From: Oligoflexia bacterium
GTDB lineage: Bacteria > Bdellovibrionota_B > Oligoflexia > Oligoflexales > JAGOVF01
NCBI GenBank assembly: GCA_030432875.1
Contig: JAUILP010000003.1
Location: 1 to 64,000, forward strand
Direction of reading: 5' to 3'
Length of the DNA: 64,000 nt
The position numbers and the translations under genes are program-made. Positions 48,137 through 57,507 of this stretch are shown here, piece after piece. Position 1 is the stretch's first letter. Every line of letters starts with the position of its first letter. Under the pieces are notes generated by a model. It saw only the letters and a program-made list of their open reading frames with translations, was not told the DNA's origin and ran no database searches.

Positions 48137-49810
48137 ATGATTGGCAAAAACCTCATTATGATGGCATCTAATCGAATAAAAATAATCGTCTTCTCAACTC
48201 TAATTCCGACAAGCCTACAGGCTGTTCCTAGCCCTTACGTAACGACCTGGCAGGAAAGTGGAATTATTAATAAAACAAGCGCTGTTCTCATTCGCGATAC
48301 GGTATCTGCAAAACGAATTTGGGTCATGCCGCCGAGCGTTGGTGAAGCTAAAGTGACCAATTTTACGCCGACGTCTGAAGTTCTGGGATGTAAGGGGTTT
48401 AAAAGTGCGCTCGAATCAATGAATGCGATTAATATCGTTATTGCCACTCGAGATGAGAAGTTAAGCGAATTGAGTAATAAACTATTAAAGCTGTATGATG
48501 AAAAAGCTGATTTAATTCGACTTTTGGAACAAAATAAAAATAATCCCGAATTAGAGAATCTCAGTAAACTCAGGGATAAGCGCTTGCGTTTAGAGGAAAA
48601 ACGCGACGATACTTTGGTAGAATTAAAAAACGAAACCAATGAAGAAATCAAGAAAGATTTACTGGAGACTTACAGGTCGATTAAAAAACAATTAGATCTG
48701 TTGGATGAAGATATTTTTAGTTTAGATATCAGTCTCTCAATAGTTACCGCTGAAATAAAAAGTCTAACTGAAAAAATTAAAAATCGAGACACGGAAATTG
48801 CTGAAATTAGCTCGCGTATTGAAAGCGCTAAGGCATCACTTAATGAGGCTCGAGAGTCGATTGTCGCGATAGTCACAGTATATAATTCACTGGATGCTGG
48901 TGTTATTAGCATGGACTATCAAAGTGGTTGGGTGAAAACCATAGCAGAGTTACAAAAGAATTATCCAGATTTTCAATTTGAACCGATTGAAACGCGGAAT
49001 GCCTCTATAATGCTAGCATTAGCTGGTGGAGATTCGGGAGTCAGTTCCGCCATTAACGGGGTGATTTCTTATTCCATAAACGGCCTAGCGGCTAAAAAGA
49101 GCTCTAATGGGGTAATACCACTACCAATGGTGCCTGACGCATTGGTGGGGGATTTTAATATTACTTTAAACTTGGCGTGTCCGATGCTTGATAAAGAAGG
49201 ATTCATCGATTCTATAGGCAAAGATGCAGAATTAGAAATTATATCTCCACGTTATGCCATGACCATGACCTATGAATTTCCGACGGTTTTTGCCGAGGAT
49301 ATGAGCGCAACGGTTGATCAAACGGTGGTCGAAAAAACAATTACCGACTACTTGACAATCTATAAGCCCTTAGAAAAAAAGATTGATGCAACTGATTATC
49401 CCTGGTTATTAGTGGCACTAAAGGAAAGTAAAGGTATTGAGTTTGCAGAAAGTAATGAAAAAGTTGATGGGACCTCTTCTTCCATGAATTACTTCGAGCA
49501 GGAGGTCCTGAATGACTATTTAGCCAGGGAGTGGCAGCCTGTCATCACAAGCTCTTTCGCGGCAATACCAGCTCAAAATAGCTACCTTCAGCAAGGAGTC
49601 ATTGTTCCAAGGGATATTACCCCCTGCAATTTTTGGTTCCAAGCTTGCAGTGCATCAGGTTGGCAACCAAAATTCAACATTCAGAACTATATTGAAGATA
49701 GCTTAGTTGAAAAAAATCAGATATTTGGCACTCCGCTCGTTAAAGAAACGGTTATCAAGACAGCAAATCGAGTTTCCTACCGACCAGGAGTGATTGCTTT
49801 TAAATATTAG
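48137..49810 (+). CDS. Exported coiled-coil protein, paralogue B
   Basis: A 557-residue protein with a signal peptide ending 'SLQAVPSPY' and AAAGGA before the ATG. Landmarks match paralogue A in order: 'KRIWVMPPSVG', 'NFTPTSEVLGCKGFK', a coiled coil of about 150 residues ('SKLRDKRLRLEEKRDDTLVE', 'EIKSLTEKIKNRDTEIAE'), 'YQSGWVKTIAELQKNYPDF', 'GDFNITLNLACPM', and a late Cys pair 'CNFWFQACSASGW'. The two probably arose by duplication and may form a heteromeric assembly; function unknown. Confidence 0.68.
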   Translation: MIGKNLIMMASNRIKIIVFSTLIPTSLQAVPSPYVTTWQESGIINKTSAVLIRDTVSAKRIWVMPPSVGEAKVTNFTPTSEVLGCKGFKSALESMNAINIVIATRDEKLSELSNKLLKLYDEKADLIRLLEQNKNNPELENLSKLRDKRLRLEEKRDDTLVELKNETNEEIKKDLLETYRSIKKQLDLLDEDIFSLDISLSIVTAEIKSLTEKIKNRDTEIAEISSRIESAKASLNEARESIVAIVTVYNSLDAGVISMDYQSGWVKTIAELQKNYPDFQFEPIETRNASIMLALAGGDSGVSSAINGVISYSINGLAAKKSSNGVIPLPMVPDALVGDFNITLNLACPMLDKEGFIDSIGKDAELEIISPRYAMTMTYEFPTVFAEDMSATVDQTVVEKTITDYLTIYKPLEKKIDATDYPWLLVALKESKGIEFAESNEKVDGTSSSMNYFEQEVLNDYLAREWQPVITSSFAAIPAQNSYLQQGVIVPRDITPCNFWFQACSASGWQPKFNIQNYIEDSLVEKNQIFGTPLVKETVIKTANRVSYRPGVIAFKY

Positions 49811-49876
49811 CTCTAGTCGAATCGCGTTTAATTTGTTAAAAGAAAGCGTTTCAAACTCATACAGCTCGGGTACCAA

Positions 49877-51052
49877 ATGCTATTTATGAAAAAAAAAAAT
49901 ACAATAATTTTTCTATTAACAGGGGCATTTTGGGGACTTCAGTCCAAAACAGGCTTTTGCCAATCAATGGATAGTTCCCTCGAAGAAATCAGTAAGCTAC
50001 CTCGTAAAGACGTGTTTCTAGACGGGGTAATGAATACTATTTTGGGGCAGGATCATCTCGTTAGCGGGACAGAACAGTTCCCGGTACCCCTAAAGCAAAA
50101 TACTTGTGACACGCTTTACACCTTGGTTGATAATTTTGCGCTCCAAATGGAACGCTGCAAAAATGGCTACTATTATTTTGCTGAAGAGCTTTATTGCACA
50201 GGTGATAAAGCTCAAAAAAGCAATATGGATTATATTAATAATATCTACGAAATGATCATCTATTACGCAATGAAGCAGCCAACTAGGTGGTTATGGTCGA
50301 TTGTTCCTGATGCTGGAAAATCTTTATCAATTGATAGTAAAAAAATCCTTATAAGCGAGTTAGCTCAGAACGCTCATATCCCACAAGATCATGTTTTCGT
50401 TTTTGATGCCCCTAATCCCTATACCTCCAAGGATGTTGGCGATGTAAAAGCAGTGTTCAAAACTAGTAACCCTGCCGCTAATAAAAGGTATGAATTCATT
50501 GCTGAATATTTCAAAACACATCCCAATCCTAAATATGACAATGATCCTAGAAAAGTAGACTTATTTTTTTCTAAGGCAGATCCCACACGACCAGTTTTTG
50601 TTACCGGGAGTGGTTTACAGTTTTGTGATTTGCTTGCGGGACATGGCTATATTGATGTTGAGTTTACCTGGAATACATTTACCCCTCATAGCCCATTGCC
50701 AAAGAAGATCGCCGCGGATATCTATAGCTTCAAAGAAACACTTGAGCATGAGTTAGGCGTCACTGCTTTTTTATCCCCGTCAGAGGCTGAACAGGCTGCT
50801 ATTGCAGGTTTTTTGGCAGGCCAGACCCTTGAGCAAGGTGGTCAATTCGAAGATGCGAACTTTAACTTCATATCCGACCTGGACATGGCGGCCTTATTTT
50901 CTGCCTTATTTTCTGGCGGTGAATCTAGCTCAGACTGGCTGTTCAATTCTTATTTTACGCAGGAGCAGGCAAAATATATCACAATGCCGCAACTCATGAA
51001 TTCACCAGCGGAAAAGCTTGTGTGGCGCTATCAATATAGTTCAATACCGTAA
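49877..51052 (+). CDS. Exported protein of the cluster, unknown
   Basis: A 391-residue protein with a signal peptide ('KNTIIFLLTGAFWGLQS', cleavage near 'TGFCQS'). The body contains 'LQMERCKNGYYYFAEELYCT', 'FVTGSGLQFCDLLAGHGYID' and a C-terminal helical/Gly-Ser region with 'AAIAGFLAGQTLEQGGQFED'. An ATG at 49886 is an alternative start. It follows paralogue B by 66 bp and precedes a lipoprotein gene by about 20 bp. No family recognised. Confidence 0.6.
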   Translation: MLFMKKKNTIIFLLTGAFWGLQSKTGFCQSMDSSLEEISKLPRKDVFLDGVMNTILGQDHLVSGTEQFPVPLKQNTCDTLYTLVDNFALQMERCKNGYYYFAEELYCTGDKAQKSNMDYINNIYEMIIYYAMKQPTRWLWSIVPDAGKSLSIDSKKILISELAQNAHIPQDHVFVFDAPNPYTSKDVGDVKAVFKTSNPAANKRYEFIAEYFKTHPNPKYDNDPRKVDLFFSKADPTRPVFVTGSGLQFCDLLAGHGYIDVEFTWNTFTPHSPLPKKIAADIYSFKETLEHELGVTAFLSPSEAEQAAIAGFLAGQTLEQGGQFEDANFNFISDLDMAALFSALFSGGESSSDWLFNSYFTQEQAKYITMPQLMNSPAEKLVWRYQYSSIP

Positions 51053-51071
51053 TGTAAAGGTTATAACCGGC

Positions 51072-51593
51072 ATGTTTATTCAGCAAAAAAAAGTCATATT
51101 GATGAGGGTTTTGATCGTCTGTTTCTCGTTAGGGGTAATGAGCTGCAATCACAGTAATGGACAGAAAACGACGATGCCGCCCTCTCCTCCGGCAACCCCA
51201 AATAATGATCCTAGTGACGACGACACCCTATCTCTCGGAGGAGAATCAGGGGATGGAGATGAAAATACCGAAATTCCCTCAACAAATACCGATTCGGATG
51301 CCCTAGAAACTAATCTGCTCGAGGATGAAACGAAAAACAAGGAAGGAGAGCAAGGAAAAACGCAACTAGAAGTTGGTGGTGGACAATTAAAACCGAATCT
51401 TAAAGATGGCTCCAACATCAATTCGTCAGATTCTCAATATCTTGCATTCAAAGCGTGTGTGCACTCAGCCTTGGACGGCACAATGGAGAACATAATGCTT
51501 AAAGAAAAACAGGAAGTTGGCGTTAGCTTCCTCTCTGTTGGCCGGAAGTGTAAAGGTAACACAATCGATTTGCTTAAAGTACTGCGCGAATGA
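51072..51593 (+). CDS. Small acidic lipoprotein
   Basis: Starting at ATG 51072 avoids overlap with the previous gene and gives 173 residues with lipobox 'SLGVMSCNH'. A long Pro/Ser/Asp/Glu linker (about 80 residues) leads to a short C-terminal domain with two Cys ('YLAFKACVHSALDGTMENIM', 'VGRKCKGNTIDLLKV'). The build is of a lipid-tethered domain on a flexible stalk. Sixth long gene of the run. Confidence 0.58.
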   Translation: MFIQQKKVILMRVLIVCFSLGVMSCNHSNGQKTTMPPSPPATPNNDPSDDDTLSLGGESGDGDENTEIPSTNTDSDALETNLLEDETKNKEGEQGKTQLEVGGGQLKPNLKDGSNINSSDSQYLAFKACVHSALDGTMENIMLKEKQEVGVSFLSVGRKCKGNTIDLLKVLRE

Positions 51594-51645
51594 GTAATCT
51601 TAGGCGATTAAAGGCTACCCTAATAGTTTTCAACCCCGTTTCGGC

Positions 51646-51674
51646 TTGACATGTATTATCTCTTCAAATAATTT
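51646..51674 (+). promoter_or_regulatory. Putative promoter before the cluster's regulator
   Basis: TTGACA at 51646-51651 is followed after 17 nt by TAATTT (51669-51674), 61 bp before the regulator start. The -35 is perfect and the -10 poor. The 141-bp gap here is the largest within the run, so a separate transcript is plausible. Confidence 0.35.
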
Positions 51675-51734
51675 ATATCCTGTAAATTCGGTTTGTAGAA
51701 GAAAGATCCTAATAAAAACTGAGGCAGGGATTGT

Positions 51735-52532
51735 ATGGCTATTGGTACATTGATTGGGGAACTGCAAGACATTTATAATAAATGGAAAGAGGGACAGAGT
51801 ACTCGTTCATTTGCTGAACTGTCACGCCGCACTGGAGTGGGGTATTTTGATACCCGTCGGACTATCCAAGGTGAGATTTCTCCAGCATTTAAAAATGTTG
51901 CTCCGCTCTTAGAAGCAATGCTCCCTAGTGACGAGGTCCTAAAATTCTACGAAAGACACTACCCATCAGAATATGATCTCATCAATAAGATGGTTGCGCA
52001 GCAGACTAAAAACCAAAATCAGTCAGAAAAAATGAACTTTCTAGACGATGAATACATGCAGCTAATTGCTGATCCTTTTTATTTTCCCGTAATTGCCCTC
52101 CTCGCGTGCTACGGCGATGATGGAATCGACCAGTCACTTATAAAAGAGCAGCTTGGCAATAGTGGGATGCTCGCAGTTGAGCAGTTGATTGCTAGGGGAA
52201 TTGTAAAAATAACTCCTAAAAATGAGGTTACTTTAACTAACTACAGTATAACAAATAATACGCGGCACATATTAATGATGCTTGAACAGGCAACTCGGTT
52301 GATGACTTCAAACCCCAAAGTTTTTGCTTGCATTGGGTTTGATAGGGTAAACCAGTCAACCTTAAAAATAATTTTTGAAATGATCAAAGATACGGAAGAA
52401 AGAATTCTGTCCCTGCTCAAAGAGAAGAGTGCCAAAGGAGATATACCGATAAACTGGGGTGCAATGATAGCTCGTGTTGGCTCATACCCAAACAGCAATC
52501 TTTCACAACTTAAGTCTGGCGAAGGTGAATAA
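51735..52532 (+). CDS. HTH-type regulator-like cytoplasmic protein
   Basis: A 265-residue protein without signal peptide. The N-terminus reads as a helix-turn-helix ('RSFAELSRRTGVGYFDTRRT' then 'IQGEISPAFKNVAPLLEAML'), followed by a helical domain and a second winged-helix-like part ('SLIKEQLGNSGMLAVEQLIA', 'GIVKITPKNEVTLTNYSI'). The architecture recalls TIGR02147/DUF4423 regulators of Bdellovibrio-type bacteria, though I cannot confirm membership. As the only cytoplasmic long gene in the cluster it is the likely regulator. Confidence 0.58.
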   Translation: MAIGTLIGELQDIYNKWKEGQSTRSFAELSRRTGVGYFDTRRTIQGEISPAFKNVAPLLEAMLPSDEVLKFYERHYPSEYDLINKMVAQQTKNQNQSEKMNFLDDEYMQLIADPFYFPVIALLACYGDDGIDQSLIKEQLGNSGMLAVEQLIARGIVKITPKNEVTLTNYSITNNTRHILMMLEQATRLMTSNPKVFACIGFDRVNQSTLKIIFEMIKDTEERILSLLKEKSAKGDIPINWGAMIARVGSYPNSNLSQLKSGEGE

Positions 52533-52533
52533 T

Positions 52534-53127
52534 ATGAAACAGTTTATTAAAAAAATAATTTTTATTGTTGGCACATCCCCTCTTTCAACCTTTGCTCTTG
52601 CGGGAGGTCTCGGAGGTATGGGCGGCTCACCCTTGGCTAATTGTTTTCAAGACTCTACATTTGTCTTTGAGTCAATGGATTCAAATAAAGATTTTTCTAT
52701 AAATCCCTGGATAATTGTTCCCGATGAGATTGGAATGGACGTTACCACGGAAAAGGGATTTAAGGATCTGGTAGGGGTAGTGTCCCCAGATACCTTTGCT
52801 GCTTTGAAGGACGTGTTCGCAAAAAGTAGCGAAGAAATAGCAGTCAGCACTCCCCAAAATAATAGTTTTATGAATGCGTTAAAAGTTAATGAGTTTAACT
52901 ATTATGCAAATCCCGATGAAATCGAACTTGTCTTAGAAAATAATGCGGCGATACATCTTACCCCGTTTGTCATGCCCGATCTGAATTCTTTAGGGGGTTT
53001 GGGAAGTGGAGGTATTCCAAGTTTTGGCGGAAGCAACCCTTCGCAAACTGATTTGAGTATTAGCTCCGGTTGTGCAAGTATGCCATCATTTGAGGTAGTT
53101 GATATTGCCTCTTTTTTTAATAAGTAA
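52534..53127 (+). CDS. Exported Gly-rich protein, last gene of the cluster
   Basis: The ATG at 52534, one base after the regulator's stop, with GAAGGTGA upstream, gives 197 residues; the ORF-track start lies inside the regulator. A signal peptide ends 'STFALAGGLGG'. Two Gly-rich patches ('GGLGGMGGSPLANC' and 'LGGLGSGGIPSFGGSN') flank a compact domain, and the two Cys could form one disulfide. Tight coupling to the regulator gene is notable. A terminator follows. Confidence 0.6.
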   Translation: MKQFIKKIIFIVGTSPLSTFALAGGLGGMGGSPLANCFQDSTFVFESMDSNKDFSINPWIIVPDEIGMDVTTEKGFKDLVGVVSPDTFAALKDVFAKSSEEIAVSTPQNNSFMNALKVNEFNYYANPDEIELVLENNAAIHLTPFVMPDLNSLGGLGSGGIPSFGGSNPSQTDLSISSGCASMPSFEVVDIASFFNK

Positions 53128-53156
53128 ACATGGCTTTATTTAAAAAACATTATGAG

Positions 53157-53191
53157 AACCCTAGTAAATGCTAGGGTTTCTTAATTTTTAT
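53157..53191 (+). terminator. Intrinsic terminator of the exported-protein cluster
   Basis: The stem AACCCTAG-TAAATG-CTAGGGTT is followed by TCTTAATTTTTA, 30 bp after the last gene of the run. Confidence 0.7.
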
Positions 53192-53308
53192 TTGCTATTC
53201 CCCCTACCTAAAAAATAATCAACATTTGGGTTGATAGGTTCTTCTCAGGCTTCATGGTTCGTATAATTCAAAAAGCTTGTGATTGTATTATTACTCTGAA
53301 AATGTGGG

Positions 53309-53587
53309 CTAGGTCGGATATGGAAATCGCCATAATCTCAAACAAATATTTCTTATAGCGTTTTGCTTTTTTATTCTCTCTGGGTCGTTGCATCTGTCAT
53401 CACCCACGTCTAAACTTTGACGAGAATTATCAAATTCAAAAATAATGACACCCAGTTTACTCTGCCATTTTTTACTCGCTACCGGGTAAGCGTCAGGTAA
53501 ACGCACATTTATTAATAGGCTTGCCCGGGCGCCTAATATTTGACCCATGCTGTCGGAGACTCCACAGTTGACGTTGCTACGCATCAT
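53309..53587 (-). pseudogene. 5'-truncated copy of the 170-residue protein gene at 56.4-56.9 kb
   Basis: The C-terminal 65 residues match the translation of the second copy through its stop codon: shared 'SKKWQSKLGVIIFEFDN' and 'NAIRNICLRLWRF'. The first 30 residues do not match and the ORF starts within the last bases of the decayed transposase, so the original 5' end was probably replaced by the insertion. Family unknown. Confidence 0.5.
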
Positions 53588-54740
53588 TATTTTGTAATTT
53601 TAGAAGTTTTCGGAGCTTGATCTTATTATTTTCAATTGGTCTTTTATGGGCTGTATCAGTTAAAGATAGCATTATCTTTATGCTCTTCTTGGTTCTTAAT
53701 GAGTACCTCACTTACTGAATTTTTTTTAATTTTCGTGCCATGCGTTCCGCGGAATTATTTGTGTTCTCAAATCGCTCACCCAAGAAAATAAGTTGAAAGT
53801 GATGCAAATAGTTCCCCGGTCATTCGGCTATGAAATCTCTTTAAAGGCTTACAATTTTCATCTAAATCACTTGACGCAAGTTTTTGCCATTTTTCTTTTG
53901 CTACTCTAACATCTGATTGCCTGTCTTTTTCAGAAGTCCACCATATTGAATGCCATTCCTCAATAAATTTGCGTATTGGAGCCAGATTAGGCCCGAGAGG
54001 TGAGCCTAAAACTTCCATATAATGTTCTTGCCACCGTTCTTCTCCAAATTTTGTTCGGCTTGAAACTCCGTATGATAGTTTTTTTAATGCCTTACTAACT
54101 TTTGTTACTTGATCCCAACTCTCCCAACCTGAGCTCAATTCTATATTTTTAGTTTTAGATATTGGCTGATTTTGTAAACTTAACCCAAGTTCCCTAATAT
54201 CTTTCATGCTAAGAGTTTTTCTTTAACAAGAAACCCAACCAGGGAATCTGAATTTTGGGGACCTGCGGCAATGATAATTGCTATGGAACCACTATAGGCT
54301 TCATCTACACATAAAATACCTGAAAATGAATCTACAATGGAGCCGGCGACAAAATCGTTCGCCACTAATTCAGAGCCTGCTTCTCCTGGCCAGTTCCTAA
54401 TTGTAGTTTCAGATGGCCGGATACCGAAATCCCGACTAAGTCTGTGAGGTACCCTAGAAATCGGCATGCCATCTTCAATAACCGAAGCAATAGCTACATT
54501 GACCACCCTATTAGTATATGTTGAGCTGGGCCTAGGAAATTCAGCTGATTCCGAAAAATTCCTTCCACAAGAGATGCATAAATATACCCCTACATAACCA
54601 GAGAGCAGGGAGCGGGCATCAGCACAGCAATCCAAAGCAGCACGATTTGTTTCCCAAATCTATATTTGTTTAGTGGTACAATTTAGACAATTAGAAACTT
54701 CGGGGGCATCACGAACAGTCTTGAATGATGTCGGGATCAT
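53577..54740 (-). pseudogene. Decayed DDE-type transposase
   Basis: Reading the minus strand from ATG 54740 gives a zinc-ribbon start ('SNCLNCT', later 'CISCGRNF'), an HTH ('GMPISRVPHRLSRDFGIRPS', 'ETTIRNW') and a first-Asp strand 'ILCVDEAYSG'. There is an in-frame TAG at 54660, a frame change at 54204-54207 (ATGA), another near 53776, then the typical 'ENTNNSAERMARKLKKIQ' carrying the last acidic residue, a TAA at 53712 and an open tail to 53577. About 388 codons in all. Terminal repeats were not found. The ORF-track entries 54204-54635 and 53776-54207 are parts of it. Confidence 0.62.
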
Positions 54741-54787
54741 TTTTATACCTGAAAACCTCAACTGTAAAATTTATTGTTTTCAGTATG

Positions 54788-54988
54788 TTATGATTGTGGT
54801 TCTTCAACGTCAACTGTGGAGTGTCCGGAGGGGGAGATAGGAATGCTTCCTTTGCTGCTACCAGTAGCTTCTTGAAGAGGGACCATGGTTGTTGGCTTTA
54901 ACCCGCTCGCTATCCTTTTGGGGAGAATCACAGAGATCTGGGGTGGGAACTCATCCCCTGAGGCTAATGAAGATTTTATTTTTGATCC
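54788..54988 (-). other. Open frame downstream of the NlpC/P60 gene, doubtful
   Basis: A 66-codon open stretch ('ISVILPKRIASGLKPTTM', ending 'STVDVEEPQS') with no ATG or ribosome site at its head. It could be the tail of a lost gene belonging to the insertion, or chance. Confidence 0.2.
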
Positions 54989-54996
54989 CTATCTTA

Positions 54997-56154
54997 TCAA
55001 AACCCACTGCTCGCGACGGTATCGGTTGGAAAATTATCTCGGGTAATAATACGCCTGGCACCTAGGTATTTGCTGTGCCAGTAGGGGGAGGAAATATCGT
55101 CTATTTGCACACGACGAGCATTGTAATTCCCATTAGCATTAATGAATTTATTGTTACCTAAGTAAATGCCAACATGGCTGGGTTGATAACTTGGGCGTAG
55201 AGTACCACTGAAAAAAACGAGGTCTCCTGGTAGGAGTTCTTCATTTACATTCTCTGCTCCGTTAAAACTGAACTGATCTAAAGAGGTCCTTGGAAGAATT
55301 ATGCCAAAAACGCCATAAACCGCTTTCACATAACCTGAACAGTCCACTGTGCCGTCTGACAAGTCTCCCCCGAACTGATAAGGTACGTTAAGAAATGTTA
55401 TTGACACTCCAATAACCTTTTTACGTATACTGTCTAAATCATAGGGTTTCACTGAGCTTATTGCGGAAGAGCTTTTCGGGTCCCTGTTCTTAATAGCTTT
55501 AAAGGGAAGTTTTGTGTATGGCCCACTTTTAAAAAATCCATTCCATTCCCGATCAAGTTGATTTTGAAAAATTTCTGCTGTTTCTGGTCCCAAAATATCT
55601 ATTGCTTCTCGCGCTATAAGATTTCTTAAGCGCATTTTAGATATCTTAGCAAGAGAATAGCATTGATACATTCTGATAGACGCATCATCGTCCTGCTTAA
55701 GTATGAGTTTGTAGTAATTCCCTCCAATGACGATCTTGTAAAGATTATTTAACGCGAACCCGTCGGTTAATATGGCCCTAATTTGCCGCTGGCTTGCTAT
55801 TGATTCATCACTACCAAGCATAATTTTATTCGAGAGTTCATTTTGTATTGCGGATGCCAATATTTTTATTGCTTTAAGATCACTTTCCTCGAGGCATTGT
55901 TCATAAGAAATATCATGAGCACGGATGTCAATTCGACCAGTGGCGCAGTAATTTTCGCCACAGTCCCAATTCTCTAAAAAAGACGCAACCCACTCTGGCG
56001 TTTGTGAAGCGCTGGCCTCTAATATGATCTCCTGATTAAAAGAATCGCGATTTGTACTCATGCTATCATGGCTGTCACCAAGGCGGTGATCGGGAGTCGT
56101 ACACGACTGTATAATTAGTGTGCTAATAAGCATTAAGAAAAAATTTGATCTCAT
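54997..56154 (-). CDS. NlpC/P60 lipoprotein, copy 1
   Basis: A 385-residue protein with lipobox 'TLIIQSCTT', an N-terminal domain of about 200 residues that looks like LPP20-type lipoprotein modules ('YKIVIGGNYYKLILKQDD' region), and a C-terminal NlpC/P60 peptidase. Catalytic Cys is in 'GTVDCSGYVKAVYG', His in 'PSHVGIYLGNNKF', with the third polar residue in 'INANGN'. Such enzymes cut D-gamma-Glu-diaminopimelate bonds in peptidoglycan. It is paralogous to the plus-strand gene at 57508-58665, of identical length. Confidence 0.82.
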   Translation of the reverse strand: MRSNFFLMLISTLIIQSCTTPDHRLGDSHDSMSTNRDSFNQEIILEASASQTPEWVASFLENWDCGENYCATGRIDIRAHDISYEQCLEESDLKAIKILASAIQNELSNKIMLGSDESIASQRQIRAILTDGFALNNLYKIVIGGNYYKLILKQDDDASIRMYQCYSLAKISKMRLRNLIAREAIDILGPETAEIFQNQLDREWNGFFKSGPYTKLPFKAIKNRDPKSSSAISSVKPYDLDSIRKKVIGVSITFLNVPYQFGGDLSDGTVDCSGYVKAVYGVFGIILPRTSLDQFSFNGAENVNEELLPGDLVFFSGTLRPSYQPSHVGIYLGNNKFINANGNYNARRVQIDDISSPYWHSKYLGARRIITRDNFPTDTVASSGF

Positions 56155-56434
56155 AAATATCCTTTGTTTGTGCCATGTTTTTTTCTTTCTTTATTACTCG
56201 AATAGGTGAATGACAATTAAGGTCGCGGCAAAATTATTCATATAAAATTCTATGATAACGGAGGCTTAAGATTTGTTTTTTGATAGTAATACTTTGTTTA
56301 TGAATTGTCGCGTTTTGAAGGGAGTGCTTCATATTCTTGCTTAAGCGCGAATAACTAAATAGGTCTTTAGGCCAGTAGATGCGTTGTGATTATTAACTTG
56401 GGATGCATCGTTCTCTGCAAAATATTTAGTAAAA

Positions 56435-56944
56435 CTAAAATGAGCAATGCCATAGTCTCAAGCATATATTTCTAATGGCATTATGCTTTTTAGCTAGCTT
56501 CGCCTCGTCGCAGTCGTTTAGGTCTAACTCATCCGCCTGACAAAAGTTATCAAATTAAAAAATGATGACATCGAGTTTACTCTGCCATTTTTTACTCGTA
56601 ACCGGGCGCTTAAGTCTTGTTACATCTGCGAAAAGGTTTTCTAATTTATTATTCCAATAATCGCTAAACCTCAGTAATCCAAGGCACTCAAAATCCACTT
56701 CGGGACTCGGCTCCCTTAGTGCGAGCAGAAGAACTAAAAAAGCGTGGGTCCGCGAGTTCCGGTCTATGTCGAGCAAAAATTCTCCCGATGTGATCTGCCT
56801 ATAATGCTTCAAATTTAGCTCAGTAAAAAAGGCAGAAAAAGGATGAATAACTCTTGCCATGTTTGGGTACGCCTGCGATATAGCTTTTATGTCTAATTGT
56901 TGTCTGCGGGTCTTCACTGAAGCTTCGTTAGATATAGATGTCAT
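56435..56944 (-). pseudogene. 170-codon gene with internal stop codon
   Basis: The ORF track ends at TAA 56555, but the frame stays open to 56435 and its last 40 codons continue to match the truncated copy at 53.3 kb ('FDN', then 'NAIRNICLRLWHCS'), where a GAA replaces the TAA. So this copy carries a nonsense mutation, or makes a 129-residue shortened protein. The N-terminal part ('YPNMARVIHPFSAFFTELN', 'DIDRNSRTHAFLVLLLAL') is unrecognised. It starts 29 bp after the 79-residue gene. Confidence 0.55.
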
Positions 56945-56973
56945 ACTTTCCGCCTTTCCTGTTAAAGTGTAAT

Positions 56974-57213
56974 TTACCCGCCTACCCTAAATTTGCTGCC
57001 ATCAGGTCGAATCACCCAAACCTGGTCCTGTATTCCTCCTTTTTGGCCGCCAGATTCGTTATCTGGTTGGGTTTTTTTAAGATTTTCTAGTCTTTTTAAA
57101 GCAGTCTCGGTCGCTGCTGATTCATCTCGGTAAGTGCCAACCAGCGAGTATTCTTCGCTAGAAAACGTGTCAAATCCGATAAGACGCCAGCGACTGGGTC
57201 GGTTTTTGGTCAT
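56974..57213 (-). CDS. Small conserved-type protein, unknown
   Basis: Seventy-nine residues, AAGGAG before the ATG. Pattern: 'SRWRLIGFDTFSSEEYSLVG' at the start, 'LKRLENLKKTQPDNESGGQ' in the middle and 'IQDQVWVIRPDGSKFRV' at the end. It looks like a genuine small cytoplasmic protein but no function can be given. First gene of a minus-strand pair, divergent from NlpC/P60 copy 2. Confidence 0.58.
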   Translation of the reverse strand: MTKNRPSRWRLIGFDTFSSEEYSLVGTYRDESAATETALKRLENLKKTQPDNESGGQKGGIQDQVWVIRPDGSKFRVGG

Positions 57214-57507
57214 TCTTTTCTCCTTTTCGTTATTAAAAATTTTGCCCTTATTTTACGTAACGGAAACCTCATGTCAGATAAGGTCAAGAGAATGAGAAAC
57301 GCTAAACTACTGTCCCCTAGTCAGGGGGATATCGATGAACGCAAGATTTAAAAATTGAAAGCTGAAGATTTGGTACCCAAGGGTGGGTGGAATAACCATC
57401 GATTATGTCTGGTATTTATCTCACTTTGTCCTTAAATGTCACGCCACAGGACGACATAGGATTTATAAGCGGTTAGTAAAAAATAATTTTCACTTAGGAG
57501 TTCCTAA

